64,000 nucleotides of DNA from Flavobacterium sp. UBA7680 (GTDB taxonomy: Bacteria > Bacteroidota > Bacteroidia > Flavobacteriales > Flavobacteriaceae): positions 1 through 64,000 of the forward strand of contig NZ_DLHA01000054.1 in NCBI RefSeq assembly GCF_002482975.1. The letters run 5' to 3'. This document shows, piece by piece, positions 27,285 to 36,209 of this stretch. The position numbers and the translations under genes were made by a program. A model generated the notes under the pieces. That model was not told the DNA's origin, made no database searches, and worked only from the letters and a program-made list of their open reading frames with translations. The stretch's first letter is position 1. The number at the start of each line of letters is the position of its first letter.

Positions 27285-28292
27285 ATGCTAAAAGAAGAAG
27301 AAAAATTTGAGTTTATAATTAATCACGATAGTGATATTCCGAAGTACCAGCAATTGGTTGACGGGATTACGAATGCAATTGCCGAGAACATTTTGCAAAA
27401 GGGAGATTTGCTTCCGTCAGTAAATGTAATCTGCAAAACATATCAGCTTTCGAGAGATACAGTTTTTAAGGCGTATACGATTTTAAAAGATCAGAATACG
27501 ATTGAATCTGTGCCGAATAAAGGCTATTACGTTTCGGGCGAAACTAGAAAAGTGCTTTTGGTTTTAGACACTTTTAAAGCGTATAAAGAGGTTTTGTACC
27601 ATTCGTTTGTGAATAATCTGCCGGATAATGTGATTACTGATGTGCAGTTTCATCATTATAATATTGATGTTTTTAAAACGATCATCAATAACGGAATTGG
27701 GAAGTATTACAAATATGTGGTGATGAATTTTGATCATAAGGAAATTGCTCCGGCTTTGTCGGCAATTTCAAAAGATAAATTGCTTTTGATAGACTGGAAT
27801 ATTCAGGCAGATAAAAGTTATAATTATGTTTTTCAGGATTTTGGAAAAGCGTTTTATGAGTCTTTGACAGAAGCGGCTGATTTGTTTAAAAAGTATAAAA
27901 AGATACAATTTGTGTATCCGGATTTTACAAATCACCCGAAGGAAACGGTTGATTTTTTTAAGAAATTCTGTGCTGATTTCAGCTTTGAATATGAAATTAT
28001 TACAGATCCTAAAAGGTTCAATATCGAAAAAGGGATTGCCTATATCAGTGTAAGTGACAGGATTTTAGGATACTTTTTAGAGCAATGTAAAGAGAAAGAT
28101 TTTGAACCTGGAAAAGACGTTGGTTTTTTGTCGTACAACGAAACGCCAATGAAGAAATTTATATACAAAGGAATTTCAGTTGTGTCAACTGATTTCAAAG
28201 AATTAGGAACCAAAGCAGCGGCATTTATTACGCATGACGAAGAAACGAAGTGTTATGTGCCGACAAAATTAATAATAAGAGAATCATTGTAG
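27285..28292 (+). CDS. GntR-family regulator with sugar-binding-like effector domain
   Basis: This 335-residue protein has a GntR winged helix (about 18-86), with PKYQQLVDGITNAIAE and SRDTVFKAYTILK. It continues as a periplasmic-binding-protein-like domain (about 88-335, VLLVLDTF, VGFLSYNETPMK and STDFKELG), not the usual FCD or UTRA domain. This GntR/LacI hybrid type is common in Bacteroidota next to sugar kinase genes. Its stop is one base from the xylB start, so it is the first gene of a regulator-xylB-xylA operon. It probably senses xylose or a related pentose and controls this operon (inference). Confidence 0.88.
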   Translation: MLKEEEKFEFIINHDSDIPKYQQLVDGITNAIAENILQKGDLLPSVNVICKTYQLSRDTVFKAYTILKDQNTIESVPNKGYYVSGETRKVLLVLDTFKAYKEVLYHSFVNNLPDNVITDVQFHHYNIDVFKTIINNGIGKYYKYVVMNFDHKEIAPALSAISKDKLLLIDWNIQADKSYNYVFQDFGKAFYESLTEAADLFKKYKKIQFVYPDFTNHPKETVDFFKKFCADFSFEYEIITDPKRFNIEKGIAYISVSDRILGYFLEQCKEKDFEPGKDVGFLSYNETPMKKFIYKGISVVSTDFKELGTKAAAFITHDEETKCYVPTKLIIRESL

Positions 28293-28293
28293 T

Positions 28294-29775
28294 ATGTATT
28301 ATATCGGATATGATATTGGAAGTTCTTCGGTCAAGGCAGCCTTGGTTGAAGCAGAAACGGGTAAAAAAGTAATCGTTTTGAATGAACCGCAAAACGAAAT
28401 GGAAATCTTGTCGATTCACCCGGATTGGGCAGAGCAGGATCCAGAAATTTGGTGGCAGCACATTTGTACGGCAACCAAAAGGGCGATTCGTGAAGCTAAT
28501 ATTGATGCATCGAAAATTCAGGGAATTGGTATTTCGTACCAAATGCACGGATTAGTGATCGTGGATAAAGCTGGAAATGCGCTTCGAAATTCGATTATTT
28601 GGTGCGACAGCCGTGCGGTTGAAATTGGGAATAAGGCTTTCGCCGAAATTGGAGAGCAAAAATGTATGGAACATTTACTGAATTCTCCGGGAAATTTTAC
28701 GGCTTCGAAACTAAAATGGGTGAAAGAAAACGAACCTGAAGTTTACAATAAAATTGATAAATACATGCTTCCGGGAGATTATATCGCTTTGAAATTGACA
28801 GGCGAAGTAACGACTACCAAAAACGGTTTGTCTGAAGGAATGCTTTGGGATTATAAAGAAAATAAAGTAGCCGATTGGCTTTTGGATTATTATGGAATTG
28901 ATACATCATTAACTCCAAAAATTGTAGAGAATTTTACGAATCAGGGAGTTGTTACTGAAAAAGCCTCTATCGAATCAGGGCTTCCAGCAGGAATTCCAAT
29001 TGTTTACAGAGCGGGAGATCAGCCTAATAATGCTTTGGCTTTGAATGTTTTAAATCCGGGAGAAGTAGCGGCTACGGGCGGAACTTCGGGCGTATTTTAT
29101 GCGGTAAGCGAAATGTCATCTGGAAAAAGTACGAGAGTAAACAATTTCGTTCACGTAAACTACGAATTGGAAACGCCACGAGTTGGTAAACTTTTAAATA
29201 TTAACGGAGCAGGAATTCAGTACAGATGGCTTCGTAATAATATGGGTAACGAAAGTTATGAAGCAATGAATGAAAAAGCTTCCAATATTGAGGTTGGATC
29301 AGAAGGTGTTGTTGTGATTCCGTTTGGGAATGGTGCGGAACGTATGTTCAACAATAAAAACATTGGGACACATTTTTTAAACCTCAACTTAAATATTCAT
29401 AACAGCGCACATTTGTTTAGAGCTTCTCTTGAAGGAATTGCTTTTTCGTTTGTGTACGGAATGGAATGTTTAAAAGAGGATAATGCGACGATTAATGTAA
29501 TTAGAGCCGGAAATGATAACCTTTTCCGATCTGAAATTTTCTCTAATACGGTGGCAACTTTAATTGGTCACGAAATTGAAATTTATAATACAACCGGAGC
29601 AGTTGGTGCGGCAAGAGCAGTTGGTTTAAAAGATGGTGATTACAGCAAATTTGGAGCTAATGTTAGCGACAACGATCACGTAATGACGTTTTTACCACTT
29701 CACAACGCAGCACCTTATGAAACGGCTTACCAGAAATGGAAACAAGAATTAGAATTAATATTAACAACTAAATAA
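28294..29775 (+). CDS. xylB: Xylulokinase
   Basis: This 493-residue cytoplasmic FGGY-family kinase phosphorylates D-xylulose to D-xylulose 5-phosphate. The first ATPase motif is YIGYDIGSSSVKAAL. The substrate region SYQMHGLV is present, with RNSIIWCDSRAV, the catalytic Asp segment YRAGDQPNNALALN, and ATGGTSGVF. The length matches xylulokinases. It stands between the GntR-type regulator (1 bp) and xylose isomerase (8 bp), which confirms xylose specificity over other FGGY sugars. Confidence 0.95.
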   Translation: MYYIGYDIGSSSVKAALVEAETGKKVIVLNEPQNEMEILSIHPDWAEQDPEIWWQHICTATKRAIREANIDASKIQGIGISYQMHGLVIVDKAGNALRNSIIWCDSRAVEIGNKAFAEIGEQKCMEHLLNSPGNFTASKLKWVKENEPEVYNKIDKYMLPGDYIALKLTGEVTTTKNGLSEGMLWDYKENKVADWLLDYYGIDTSLTPKIVENFTNQGVVTEKASIESGLPAGIPIVYRAGDQPNNALALNVLNPGEVAATGGTSGVFYAVSEMSSGKSTRVNNFVHVNYELETPRVGKLLNINGAGIQYRWLRNNMGNESYEAMNEKASNIEVGSEGVVVIPFGNGAERMFNNKNIGTHFLNLNLNIHNSAHLFRASLEGIAFSFVYGMECLKEDNATINVIRAGNDNLFRSEIFSNTVATLIGHEIEIYNTTGAVGAARAVGLKDGDYSKFGANVSDNDHVMTFLPLHNAAPYETAYQKWKQELELILTTK

Positions 29776-29783
29776 AAGAACAA

Positions 29784-31109
29784 ATGATAGTTTTAGGAGA
29801 TAAAGAATACTACAAAGGTATTGGCCAAATAAAATTTGAAGGAAAAGAATCCGATAATCCGTTGGCATTTAAATATTATAATCCAGACCAAGTTGTAGCT
29901 GGAAAAACTATGCGTGAGCACTTTAGATTTGCTATTGCGTATTGGCACACCTTCTGCGGACAAGGTAGCGATCCATTCGGGCCAGGAACGCAGCAATTTG
30001 CTTGGGATCAGTCTTCAGATCCGTATCAGGCGGCAAAAGATAAAGCAGATGCTGCTTTTGAATTTATCAGCAAAATGGGATTCGATTATTTCTGTTTTCA
30101 TGATTATGATTTGATTGCTGAAGGAGCAACTTTCGCAGAATCAGAAAAACGTTTAGCATTCATTACAGATTACTTAAAACAGAAAAAAGCAGATTCTGGA
30201 ATTAAATTGCTTTGGGGAACTTCAAACTGTTTCTCTAATCCAAGATTCATGAACGGAGCAGCTACAAATCCTGATTTTAATGTTGTAGCAAGAGCGGGTG
30301 GACAAGTAAAATTAGCGCTTGATGCAACAATTGCTTTAGGTGGAGAAAACTACGTATTCTGGGGAGGTAGAGAAGGTTATATGTCTTTACTAAACACAGA
30401 TATGGGAAGAGAATTAGACCACATGGCACAATTCCTGGCAATGTCCAGAGATTATGCAAGAGCACAAGGTTTTAAAGGAACTTTCTTTATTGAACCAAAA
30501 CCAATGGAGCCGTCAAAACACCAATACGATTTTGACTCAGCTACTGCAATTGGATTCTTAAAAGAATATGGTTTAGATAAAGATTTCAAAATCAACATCG
30601 AGGTTAACCACGCAACATTGGCGCAGCACACTTTCCAACACGAATTAGAAGTTGCAGCAAAAGCGGGAATGTTAGGAAGTATTGATGCCAACAGAGGTGA
30701 TTACCAAAACGGTTGGGATACAGACCAATTCCCAAATAATATTCAGGAAACTACTGAAGCGATGTTAGTTTTCTTAAAAGCCGGCGGATTACAAGGCGGT
30801 GGAGTTAATTTTGATGCTAAAATCCGAAGAAATTCTACAGACTTAGAAGATGTTTTCTTAGCGCATATTGGCGGTGCTGATACTTTTGCAAGAGCTTTAT
30901 TGACTGCTGATAAAATCATCACTTCTTCTCCTTACGAAAAATTAAGAACAGAAAGATACAGCTCTTTCGATGCCGGAAAAGGAAAAGATTTCGAAAACGG
31001 AAAATTAAACCTTAAAGATTTATACGATATCGCAAATCAAAACGGAGAGTTAACGCTTCAAAGTGGTAAGCAGGAATTGTTTGAAAATATCATTAACCAA
31101 TATATTTAA
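29784..31109 (+). CDS. xylA: Xylose isomerase
   Basis: This 441-residue cytoplasmic TIM-barrel enzyme converts D-xylose to D-xylulose. Catalytic His106 and Asp109 are visible (FCFHDYDL), as are the WGGREGY signature, the metal-binding IEPKPMEPSKHQYD segment, NHATLAQHTFQHE and DANRGDYQNGWDTDQFP. The length is typical of class II (long) xylose isomerases. It is the last gene of the regulator-xylB-xylA operon, and 730 bp of repeat-filled non-coding sequence follow. Confidence 0.97.
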   Translation: MIVLGDKEYYKGIGQIKFEGKESDNPLAFKYYNPDQVVAGKTMREHFRFAIAYWHTFCGQGSDPFGPGTQQFAWDQSSDPYQAAKDKADAAFEFISKMGFDYFCFHDYDLIAEGATFAESEKRLAFITDYLKQKKADSGIKLLWGTSNCFSNPRFMNGAATNPDFNVVARAGGQVKLALDATIALGGENYVFWGGREGYMSLLNTDMGRELDHMAQFLAMSRDYARAQGFKGTFFIEPKPMEPSKHQYDFDSATAIGFLKEYGLDKDFKINIEVNHATLAQHTFQHELEVAAKAGMLGSIDANRGDYQNGWDTDQFPNNIQETTEAMLVFLKAGGLQGGGVNFDAKIRRNSTDLEDVFLAHIGGADTFARALLTADKIITSSPYEKLRTERYSSFDAGKGKDFENGKLNLKDLYDIANQNGELTLQSGKQELFENIINQYI

Positions 31110-31118
31110 TAATTTATT

Positions 31119-31256
31119 TAAACACATAGAAACATAGGTTTGAGTTTTTACAAAAAGAGACGAAAAAAAAATCAAGATTTTTACACATAGCTATGTTTAT
31201 TTAAACAAGTGAAACGCCTTTATGGACAAAGAAAAACTATGTATCTATGTGTTTAA
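31119..31256. repeat. H-type intergenic repeat, copy 1 (uninterrupted)
   Basis: It has inverted ends (TAAACACATAGAAACATAGG; CTATGTATCTATGTGTTTA) and an internal CACATAGCTATGTTT followed by AAACAAGTGAAACGCCTTT. A second copy at 59965-60171 carries an insert at the centre of CACATAG/CTATGTTT. Confidence 0.85.
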
Positions 31257-31604
31257 AATTTATTAGTGAGAAACTATCTAAAGAAACTTGATAAATTTTA
31301 ATGTGATAGCTGTAGAAAGTATCAATTATTCAACAGCTCTTTCAGTAGTTTTTTAGATACAAATAGAGAGAATGTGTATTTAGATTATGACTTGTTTTTG
31401 AGATTTAAATTTGAAGAAAATAGATTGAAGGTTTAGTTACTATTTTTTGAAAATTGAAGTTTAAAAATAAAGTCAGTTTGATAAAATTATTAAGTGAGTT
31501 ATTTTTTTATTGAAGGTTTTTTGAAGAGCAGAATCGGTCGAAATGCACATTTTTTTCTCGCTAAATGTTAGACGCACTGCTCGTCTCTACAAATTACACA
31601 CAAT

Positions 31605-31634
31605 CTTTGTCAAAGTTTAAAACTTTGACAAAGT
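31605..31634. repeat. I-type palindrome, copy 1
   Basis: CTTTGTCAAAGTTT and AAACTTTGACAAAG form a near-perfect palindrome. The other copy is at 60060-60092, inside the second H-type repeat. Confidence 0.85.
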
Positions 31635-31651
31635 TAATTACCCACAATCTT

Positions 31652-31755
31652 GTCATTTCGAGGAACGAGAAATCTTCGCGAGAAACTCTACAAAGATTGG
31701 CGATTCTCAGTGCGGAGCTACTTACGAAGATTTCTCCTTTCAGTCGAAATGACAA
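31652..31755. repeat. A-type palindrome, copy 3
   Basis: It runs from TGTCATTTCGAGGAACGAG to TCGAAATGACAA, with CTCTACAAAGATTGG and CGGAGCTACTTACG inside. It matches the copies at 20112, 22971 and 62482. Confidence 0.88.
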
Positions 31756-31785
31756 AATTGAGAGTCAATTCGTTAAAACTTTACG

Positions 31786-31812
31786 TTAGACGCACTGCTG
31801 TGCGTCTCTACA
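31786..31812. repeat. B-type palindrome (single)
   Basis: TTAGACGCACTGCTGTGCGTCTCTACA is a palindrome around the core GACGCAC. A degenerate copy that lost GTG is at 31568-31590. Further copies lie around the hexapeptide-repeat gene at 45314-46470. Confidence 0.85.
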
Positions 31813-31839
31813 ATCAACCAACCTTAAACCAAAAAACTT

Positions 31840-32496
31840 ATGAAATTTTTTATTGATACTGCTAATCTGGAAGACATTCGAGAAGCACAATCGCTTGGCG
31901 TTCTTGACGGCGTAACGACAAATCCGTCTTTGATGGCAAAAGAAGGAATTACAGGAAAAGACAACATTTTAAAACATTACTTAGACATTTGTAATATTGT
32001 CGATGGCGATGTTTCTGCTGAGGTAATTTCTACTGATTTTGACGGAATGATAAGAGAAGGAGAGGAACTTGCAGCTTTACATCCGCAGATTGTGGTGAAA
32101 TTACCCATGATTGGTGACGGAATAAAAGCTTGTAAATACTTTTCTTCAAAAGGAATTAAAACTAATGTAACATTAGTGTTTTCGGCAGGTCAGGCTTTAT
32201 TGGCGGCGAAAGCCGGAGCGACTTATGTTTCTCCGTTTTTAGGACGATTAGATGATGTTTCAACAGACGGAATGCATCTTATTGCCGAAATCAGGGAAAT
32301 TTATGATAATTACGATTATCAAACGCAAATACTTTCTGCTTCGGTAAGACATACCATGCATATTGTAAATTGTGCTAAAGTAGGATCAGATGTTATGACC
32401 GGGCCGCTTTCGGCAATTAAAGGATTATTGAAGCATCCGCTTACTGATATTGGTTTAAAACAGTTTGTTGAAGATGCTAAAAAAATGAATCTCTAA
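31840..32496 (+). CDS. tal: Transaldolase (TalC/MipB type)
   Basis: This 218-residue cytoplasmic enzyme belongs to the short transaldolase / fructose-6-phosphate aldolase family. The Schiff-base Lys87 lies in QIVVKLPMI, and the N-terminus FIDTANLEDIREA and GVTTNPSLMAKEG are typical. Glu61 (VSAEVIS) and Phe133 (SPFLGRLDD) are the residues seen in true transaldolases; F6P aldolases have Gln and Tyr there. The likely reaction is therefore transfer of dihydroxyacetone between sugar phosphates in the pentose phosphate pathway, needed to process xylulose 5-phosphate. A terminator follows. Confidence 0.92.
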   Translation: MKFFIDTANLEDIREAQSLGVLDGVTTNPSLMAKEGITGKDNILKHYLDICNIVDGDVSAEVISTDFDGMIREGEELAALHPQIVVKLPMIGDGIKACKYFSSKGIKTNVTLVFSAGQALLAAKAGATYVSPFLGRLDDVSTDGMHLIAEIREIYDNYDYQTQILSASVRHTMHIVNCAKVGSDVMTGPLSAIKGLLKHPLTDIGLKQFVEDAKKMNL

Positions 32497-32521
32497 ACCC
32501 TAAATACACAACGCAATGACT

Positions 32522-32553
32522 AAGCTCTTTTCTTCGTGAAAAGGGCTTTTTTT
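32522..32553 (+). terminator. Intrinsic terminator after transaldolase
   Basis: AAGCTCTTTT (32522-32531) pairs with AAAAGGGCTT (32539-32548), with one G-U pair and a seven-base loop. A T tract follows. Confidence 0.88.
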
Positions 32554-32564
32554 GTAACTTTTCA

Positions 32565-32576
32565 ACAACCGATTGC
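32565..32576. promoter_or_regulatory. Putative LacI-type operator, distal site upstream of susC
   Basis: ACAACCGATTGC matches the CAAYCGRTTG core. It lies 322 bp upstream of the second site at 32887. Confidence 0.55.
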
Positions 32577-32886
32577 CTTTTTGATTTGTTTTTAAATCAA
32601 ATATTTTTAGAGATGCGCTCGTATTCAGCTTTCCTTTAGAATATTAAGTTAAAAATTCAATTATTCTGTAATTTTAGTATTACTAAAACGATGTAGAGAT
32701 ATTGAAAATATTTTAAATTCTATAATTTATACTTTTTTTAGTATTTTGAATAAAACAGCTTTTTATTCATAATCTTTCAGTTGAACGAGTTATTAAAAAT
32801 AATTATAATTTAATTTTTTAGCAATATATATGAACTATGTGTTTTTTTAACGTGGTATTTTTTTATAATTCTTAAATAAAATTAAC

Positions 32887-32898
32887 GCAACCGATTGT
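32887..32898. promoter_or_regulatory. Putative LacI-type operator overlapping the susC -33 element
   Basis: GCAACCGATTGT matches the core, and its right TTG is also the candidate -33 element of the promoter. The context CGCAACCGATTG plus a downstream ATTGTTGTTTT is shared with the GH67 site at 15611. Confidence 0.62.
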
Positions 32899-32924
32899 GT
32901 ATTGTTGTTTTTTATATATATTTG
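32895..32924 (+). promoter_or_regulatory. Candidate susC promoter
   Basis: TTG at 32895-32897, a 19-base spacer and a perfect TATATTTG (TAnnTTTG) at 32917-32924 fit the Bacteroidota promoter consensus. The susC start codon is 106 bases downstream. Confidence 0.6.
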
Positions 32925-33029
32925 TTTTAATAATGATTATGAATTGTTTTTATTCTGAAAACAGCTTCTGCATCATTTCATAAAAAAAACTAACTAAACC
33001 ATACTATTAACTCATTAAACTAATTATTT

Positions 33030-36000
33030 ATGACTAACCTTTTAATTACTAAAAGCAAATCAAAATACTTTAAAAATTTAGGGTACTTAATCCTGATGTT
33101 AGTATTTTCTGCTGCGGTAAATGCACAAACCACTGTGTCAGGAACAGTTTCTGATAGTAACGGACCAATACCGGGAGTAAACATTTTTGTAAAAGGAACT
33201 AAAATCAGTTCGGTTTCTAATTTTGACGGAACGTATACCATCAGCCCGGTTCCTGCAAATGCAACTTTATCTTTCAGCTTTATAGGTTATAGCTCAAAAG
33301 ACGTTGCAGTTGCCAACAAAAGCAAAATAGATGTAACACTTGAAGAAGATGTAAGCAGCTTAAAAGAAGTTGTTGTGGTAGGTTACGGAACCATGAAAAG
33401 ATCAGACTTAACAGGTTCTGTTTCATCTGTAACCAGTCAGGCAGTTACACAATCTGTAACAACATCAATCGAGCAGGTTTTACAAGGACGTGCGGCGGGT
33501 GTAAACGTACAGGCAAACAACGGTGCGCCGGGAGCAAGTTCTTCTATTCGTATTCGTGGTATCAGTTCGCTAACCGGATCAAATGAACCCATTTTTGTAA
33601 TTGATGGTGTAATTATCGACAATACAACAAGTTCTGTAAACACGAATCCGCTTTCAATGATTAATCCGTCAGATATTGTTTCGATGGATGTTTTAAAAGA
33701 TGCTTCTGCAACTGCAATTTACGGTTCAAGAGCGGCAAACGGAGTTATTATCGTAACTACAAAACGTGGTAAAAAAGGCGATCTTACTTTAAACTTTGAC
33801 AGTTATGTAGGATGGCAGGAAATTCCGAAACATTTGGATTTATTAAACCTTAGAGAATACGGAACATTAAAAAACACACGTTCAGATTTGGGAATTGTAC
33901 AACTTGACAATACCTTCATTCGTCCTGATTTATTAGGCGAAGGAACAGACTGGCAGAAAGAATTGTTCAACACAGCTTTAATGCAGAGTTACAATTTATC
34001 AGCTTCAGGAGGCTCAGAAAGTACAACTTACTCTTTAGGAATTGGTTATTTAGACCAGGAAGGTATAGCAATTGGTTCTTCATTTGACCGTTTCAATTTA
34101 AGAGGAGTTGTAGATTCTCAGGTAAAAAGCTTTTTAAAATTGGGAGTAAACTTTGCCCTAAGTCAATACAATCAAACTACAACGGTTACAGATGATGCTT
34201 TAATTATAACCGCTTTAAAACAAACGCCAAACGTTGCGGTTCGTAATGCCGACGGAAGTTTTGACGGCCCGGACACTACAGAATTCGTTCAAAATAATCC
34301 AATAGGTTTAGCTTCTATAAAAGACAATCACAATAAAAATTACGCCATTAGAGCTAATACGTATGCTGAAATTGGTTTTACAAAAGACCTTAAATTCAAA
34401 ACCCAATATTCATTAGATTACGGATTTGCAAACAATTATACTTTTAATCCATCGTATACTTTTGGAGCATTAGTAAACGATGTTCGCGAAGGAACAAGAA
34501 CAAAATCAAACAGTGCATTTTGGAGTTGGAACAATTTATTGACTTACAATAAAACTTTTGGCGCGCATACCATTAATGCCATGTTAGGTCAGGAAATGCA
34601 GGAATCAAGCTGGGAAAACCTTTACGGATACCGTTCTGGTTACATCACAAACGGTGCTACAGATTTAAATGCCGGAGATGCTACAACAGCAAGAAACTCA
34701 AATGCCAGCAGTGTAAGTTCTATCAGCTCTTACTTCGGAAGATTATTTTATTCTTTCAATGATAAATATTTACTGACTGCGACTTTAAGACGAGACGGAT
34801 CTTCAAAATTTGCAGAAGAAAATCGCTGGGGATGGTTTCCGTCAGCCGCTTTGGCCTGGAAAATTTCAAATGAAAATTTCTTAAAAGAAAATAAAACCAT
34901 CAATAATTTAAAATTACGTTTAGGTTGGGGAGCAGTTGGTAACCAAAGTGCGCCAAACTACGCTTATACTTCCATTTACGGATCTTCGGCAACAAACTGG
35001 GGAACTGGACAATTGGCAGGAAATACAGCAAATCCTGATATTAAATGGGAAACAACTTATTCAAGCAACTTAGGTTTAGACCTTGGACTTTTTAATAACA
35101 GAGTAGAACTAGTTGCCGATGTTTATTACAAAAAAACAAACGACTTATTGCTGGAACTTCCACTTCCTGCTTACGTAGGAACAACTGGACAAGGGGCTAC
35201 AAGACCGCCAACGGTAAACATTGGATCTCTTGAAAATAAAGGATTTGAGTTTAGTTTGAATACCATCAACATGGAGAGAAACGATTTTATATGGAAATCA
35301 AATATTGTTTTCTCGATGAACAGAAGCAAAGTTTTGGCACTTAATACAGAATCTGGAGTATTAAATAAAAACATTCAACAAGGTTCTGATGTTACAACTG
35401 TTACGAGAACAGCGGTTGGAGAAGCAATTGGACAATTTTACGGATATAAAGTGATTGGCCGATTTGAAAAAGCAACAGATTTCTATTATAAAGATAAAGA
35501 CGGAGTGGTAAAACCAACAGCTTTGCCAGAAGGAATGGCGATTGGTGAAAACGGCGTTTGGATTGGAGATTATATTTTTGAAGATGTAAACAAAGACGGA
35601 ATCATCAACGAAAAAGACCGCGATTACATTGGAAATCCGGCTCCTGATTTCACTTTCGGTATCGGAAACTCATTCTCTTTCCAGGGGTTTGATATCAACA
35701 TTTTACTGACGGGTTCTTACGGAAATGATATCGTAAACTACCAAAGACGCTGGTTAGAAAATCCTCGTGAAAACACCAATTTATTGAAATCTGCTTTAGG
35801 ATACGCACAATTAGAATTAATCGATCCAAACGGACCAAACGATTATCGTAATGTGCAAATTGTGGGCGGAGATCCTTATATGACCAGAATTGCGGCATCG
35901 TCTGCATCATCAGCTTCAAACTACCGTTTTAGTAATCGATTTGTTGAAGATGGTTCATATGTAAGAGTAAAGAATATTTCGATAGGATATAATCTTCCAA

Positions 36001-36197
36001 AGAAATTATATTCTAAATACGGAATCTCAAACATTAAGATATATTCTAACGCTCAAAACGTTTTAACCTTTACAAAATACAAAGGTTATGATCCCGAAGT
36101 TGGATCAATTAATCAGGATGCACTTTTAAGTGGTATTGATAATGGACGTTATCCTTCGCCAATTATTACAACGCTTGGATTGAATGTTAATTTCTAA
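33030..36197 (+). CDS. SusC-like TonB-dependent receptor (xylan locus)
   Basis: This 1055-residue outer-membrane protein has a signal peptide (SAAVNA-Q near residue 33). A carboxypeptidase-D-regulatory-like domain follows (about 35-115), then a TonB-box-like EVVVVGYG with the SusC plug domain (DVLKDASATAIYGSRAANGV). The rest is a long barrel ending in an aromatic residue (GLNVNF). With the SusD protein it imports xylo-oligosaccharides across the outer membrane using TonB energy. It is followed 12 bp later by susD, then a TIG-domain glycan-binding protein and a GH10. This order matches known Bacteroidota xylan systems (Xus/Xyn10C type). Two operator-like sites precede it. Confidence 0.95.
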   Translation: MTNLLITKSKSKYFKNLGYLILMLVFSAAVNAQTTVSGTVSDSNGPIPGVNIFVKGTKISSVSNFDGTYTISPVPANATLSFSFIGYSSKDVAVANKSKIDVTLEEDVSSLKEVVVVGYGTMKRSDLTGSVSSVTSQAVTQSVTTSIEQVLQGRAAGVNVQANNGAPGASSSIRIRGISSLTGSNEPIFVIDGVIIDNTTSSVNTNPLSMINPSDIVSMDVLKDASATAIYGSRAANGVIIVTTKRGKKGDLTLNFDSYVGWQEIPKHLDLLNLREYGTLKNTRSDLGIVQLDNTFIRPDLLGEGTDWQKELFNTALMQSYNLSASGGSESTTYSLGIGYLDQEGIAIGSSFDRFNLRGVVDSQVKSFLKLGVNFALSQYNQTTTVTDDALIITALKQTPNVAVRNADGSFDGPDTTEFVQNNPIGLASIKDNHNKNYAIRANTYAEIGFTKDLKFKTQYSLDYGFANNYTFNPSYTFGALVNDVREGTRTKSNSAFWSWNNLLTYNKTFGAHTINAMLGQEMQESSWENLYGYRSGYITNGATDLNAGDATTARNSNASSVSSISSYFGRLFYSFNDKYLLTATLRRDGSSKFAEENRWGWFPSAALAWKISNENFLKENKTINNLKLRLGWGAVGNQSAPNYAYTSIYGSSATNWGTGQLAGNTANPDIKWETTYSSNLGLDLGLFNNRVELVADVYYKKTNDLLLELPLPAYVGTTGQGATRPPTVNIGSLENKGFEFSLNTINMERNDFIWKSNIVFSMNRSKVLALNTESGVLNKNIQQGSDVTTVTRTAVGEAIGQFYGYKVIGRFEKATDFYYKDKDGVVKPTALPEGMAIGENGVWIGDYIFEDVNKDGIINEKDRDYIGNPAPDFTFGIGNSFSFQGFDINILLTGSYGNDIVNYQRRWLENPRENTNLLKSALGYAQLELIDPNGPNDYRNVQIVGGDPYMTRIAASSASSASNYRFSNRFVEDGSYVRVKNISIGYNLPKKLYSKYGISNIKIYSNAQNVLTFTKYKGYDPEVGSINQDALLSGIDNGRYPSPIITTLGLNVNF

Positions 36198-36209
36198 AAT
36201 TTACAAACT

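Larger units (their letters stand above)
31110..31839. other. Repeat-filled non-coding region between xylA and transaldolase
   Basis: This 730-bp region contains five repeat elements and no supported gene. It holds an H-type repeat (31119-31256), a B-type element (31568-31590), an I-type palindrome (31605-31634), an A-type palindrome (31652-31755) and another B-type element (31786-31812). The short open frames across 31565-31856 are made of these repeats. The stretch 31260-31560 is very AT-rich with no recognisable signal. Confidence 0.75.
32497..33029. other. Regulatory region upstream of the first susC
   Basis: This 533-bp AT-rich region holds a terminator (32522-32553), two LacI-type operator candidates (32565 and 32887) and a promoter-like pair (32895-32924). 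About 105 bases of leader precede the susC start. No gene is supported. Confidence 0.65.

Noticed and set aside
31565..31856. Two overlapping short open frames (about 70 codons) on the plus strand
   Set aside because: They consist of A-, B- and I-type palindromic repeats shared with other intergenic regions and have no protein-like pattern.
31840..32496. Fructose-6-phosphate aldolase (fsa) call
   Set aside because: The Glu61 and Phe133 positions match transaldolases; the aldolases have Gln and Tyr there.
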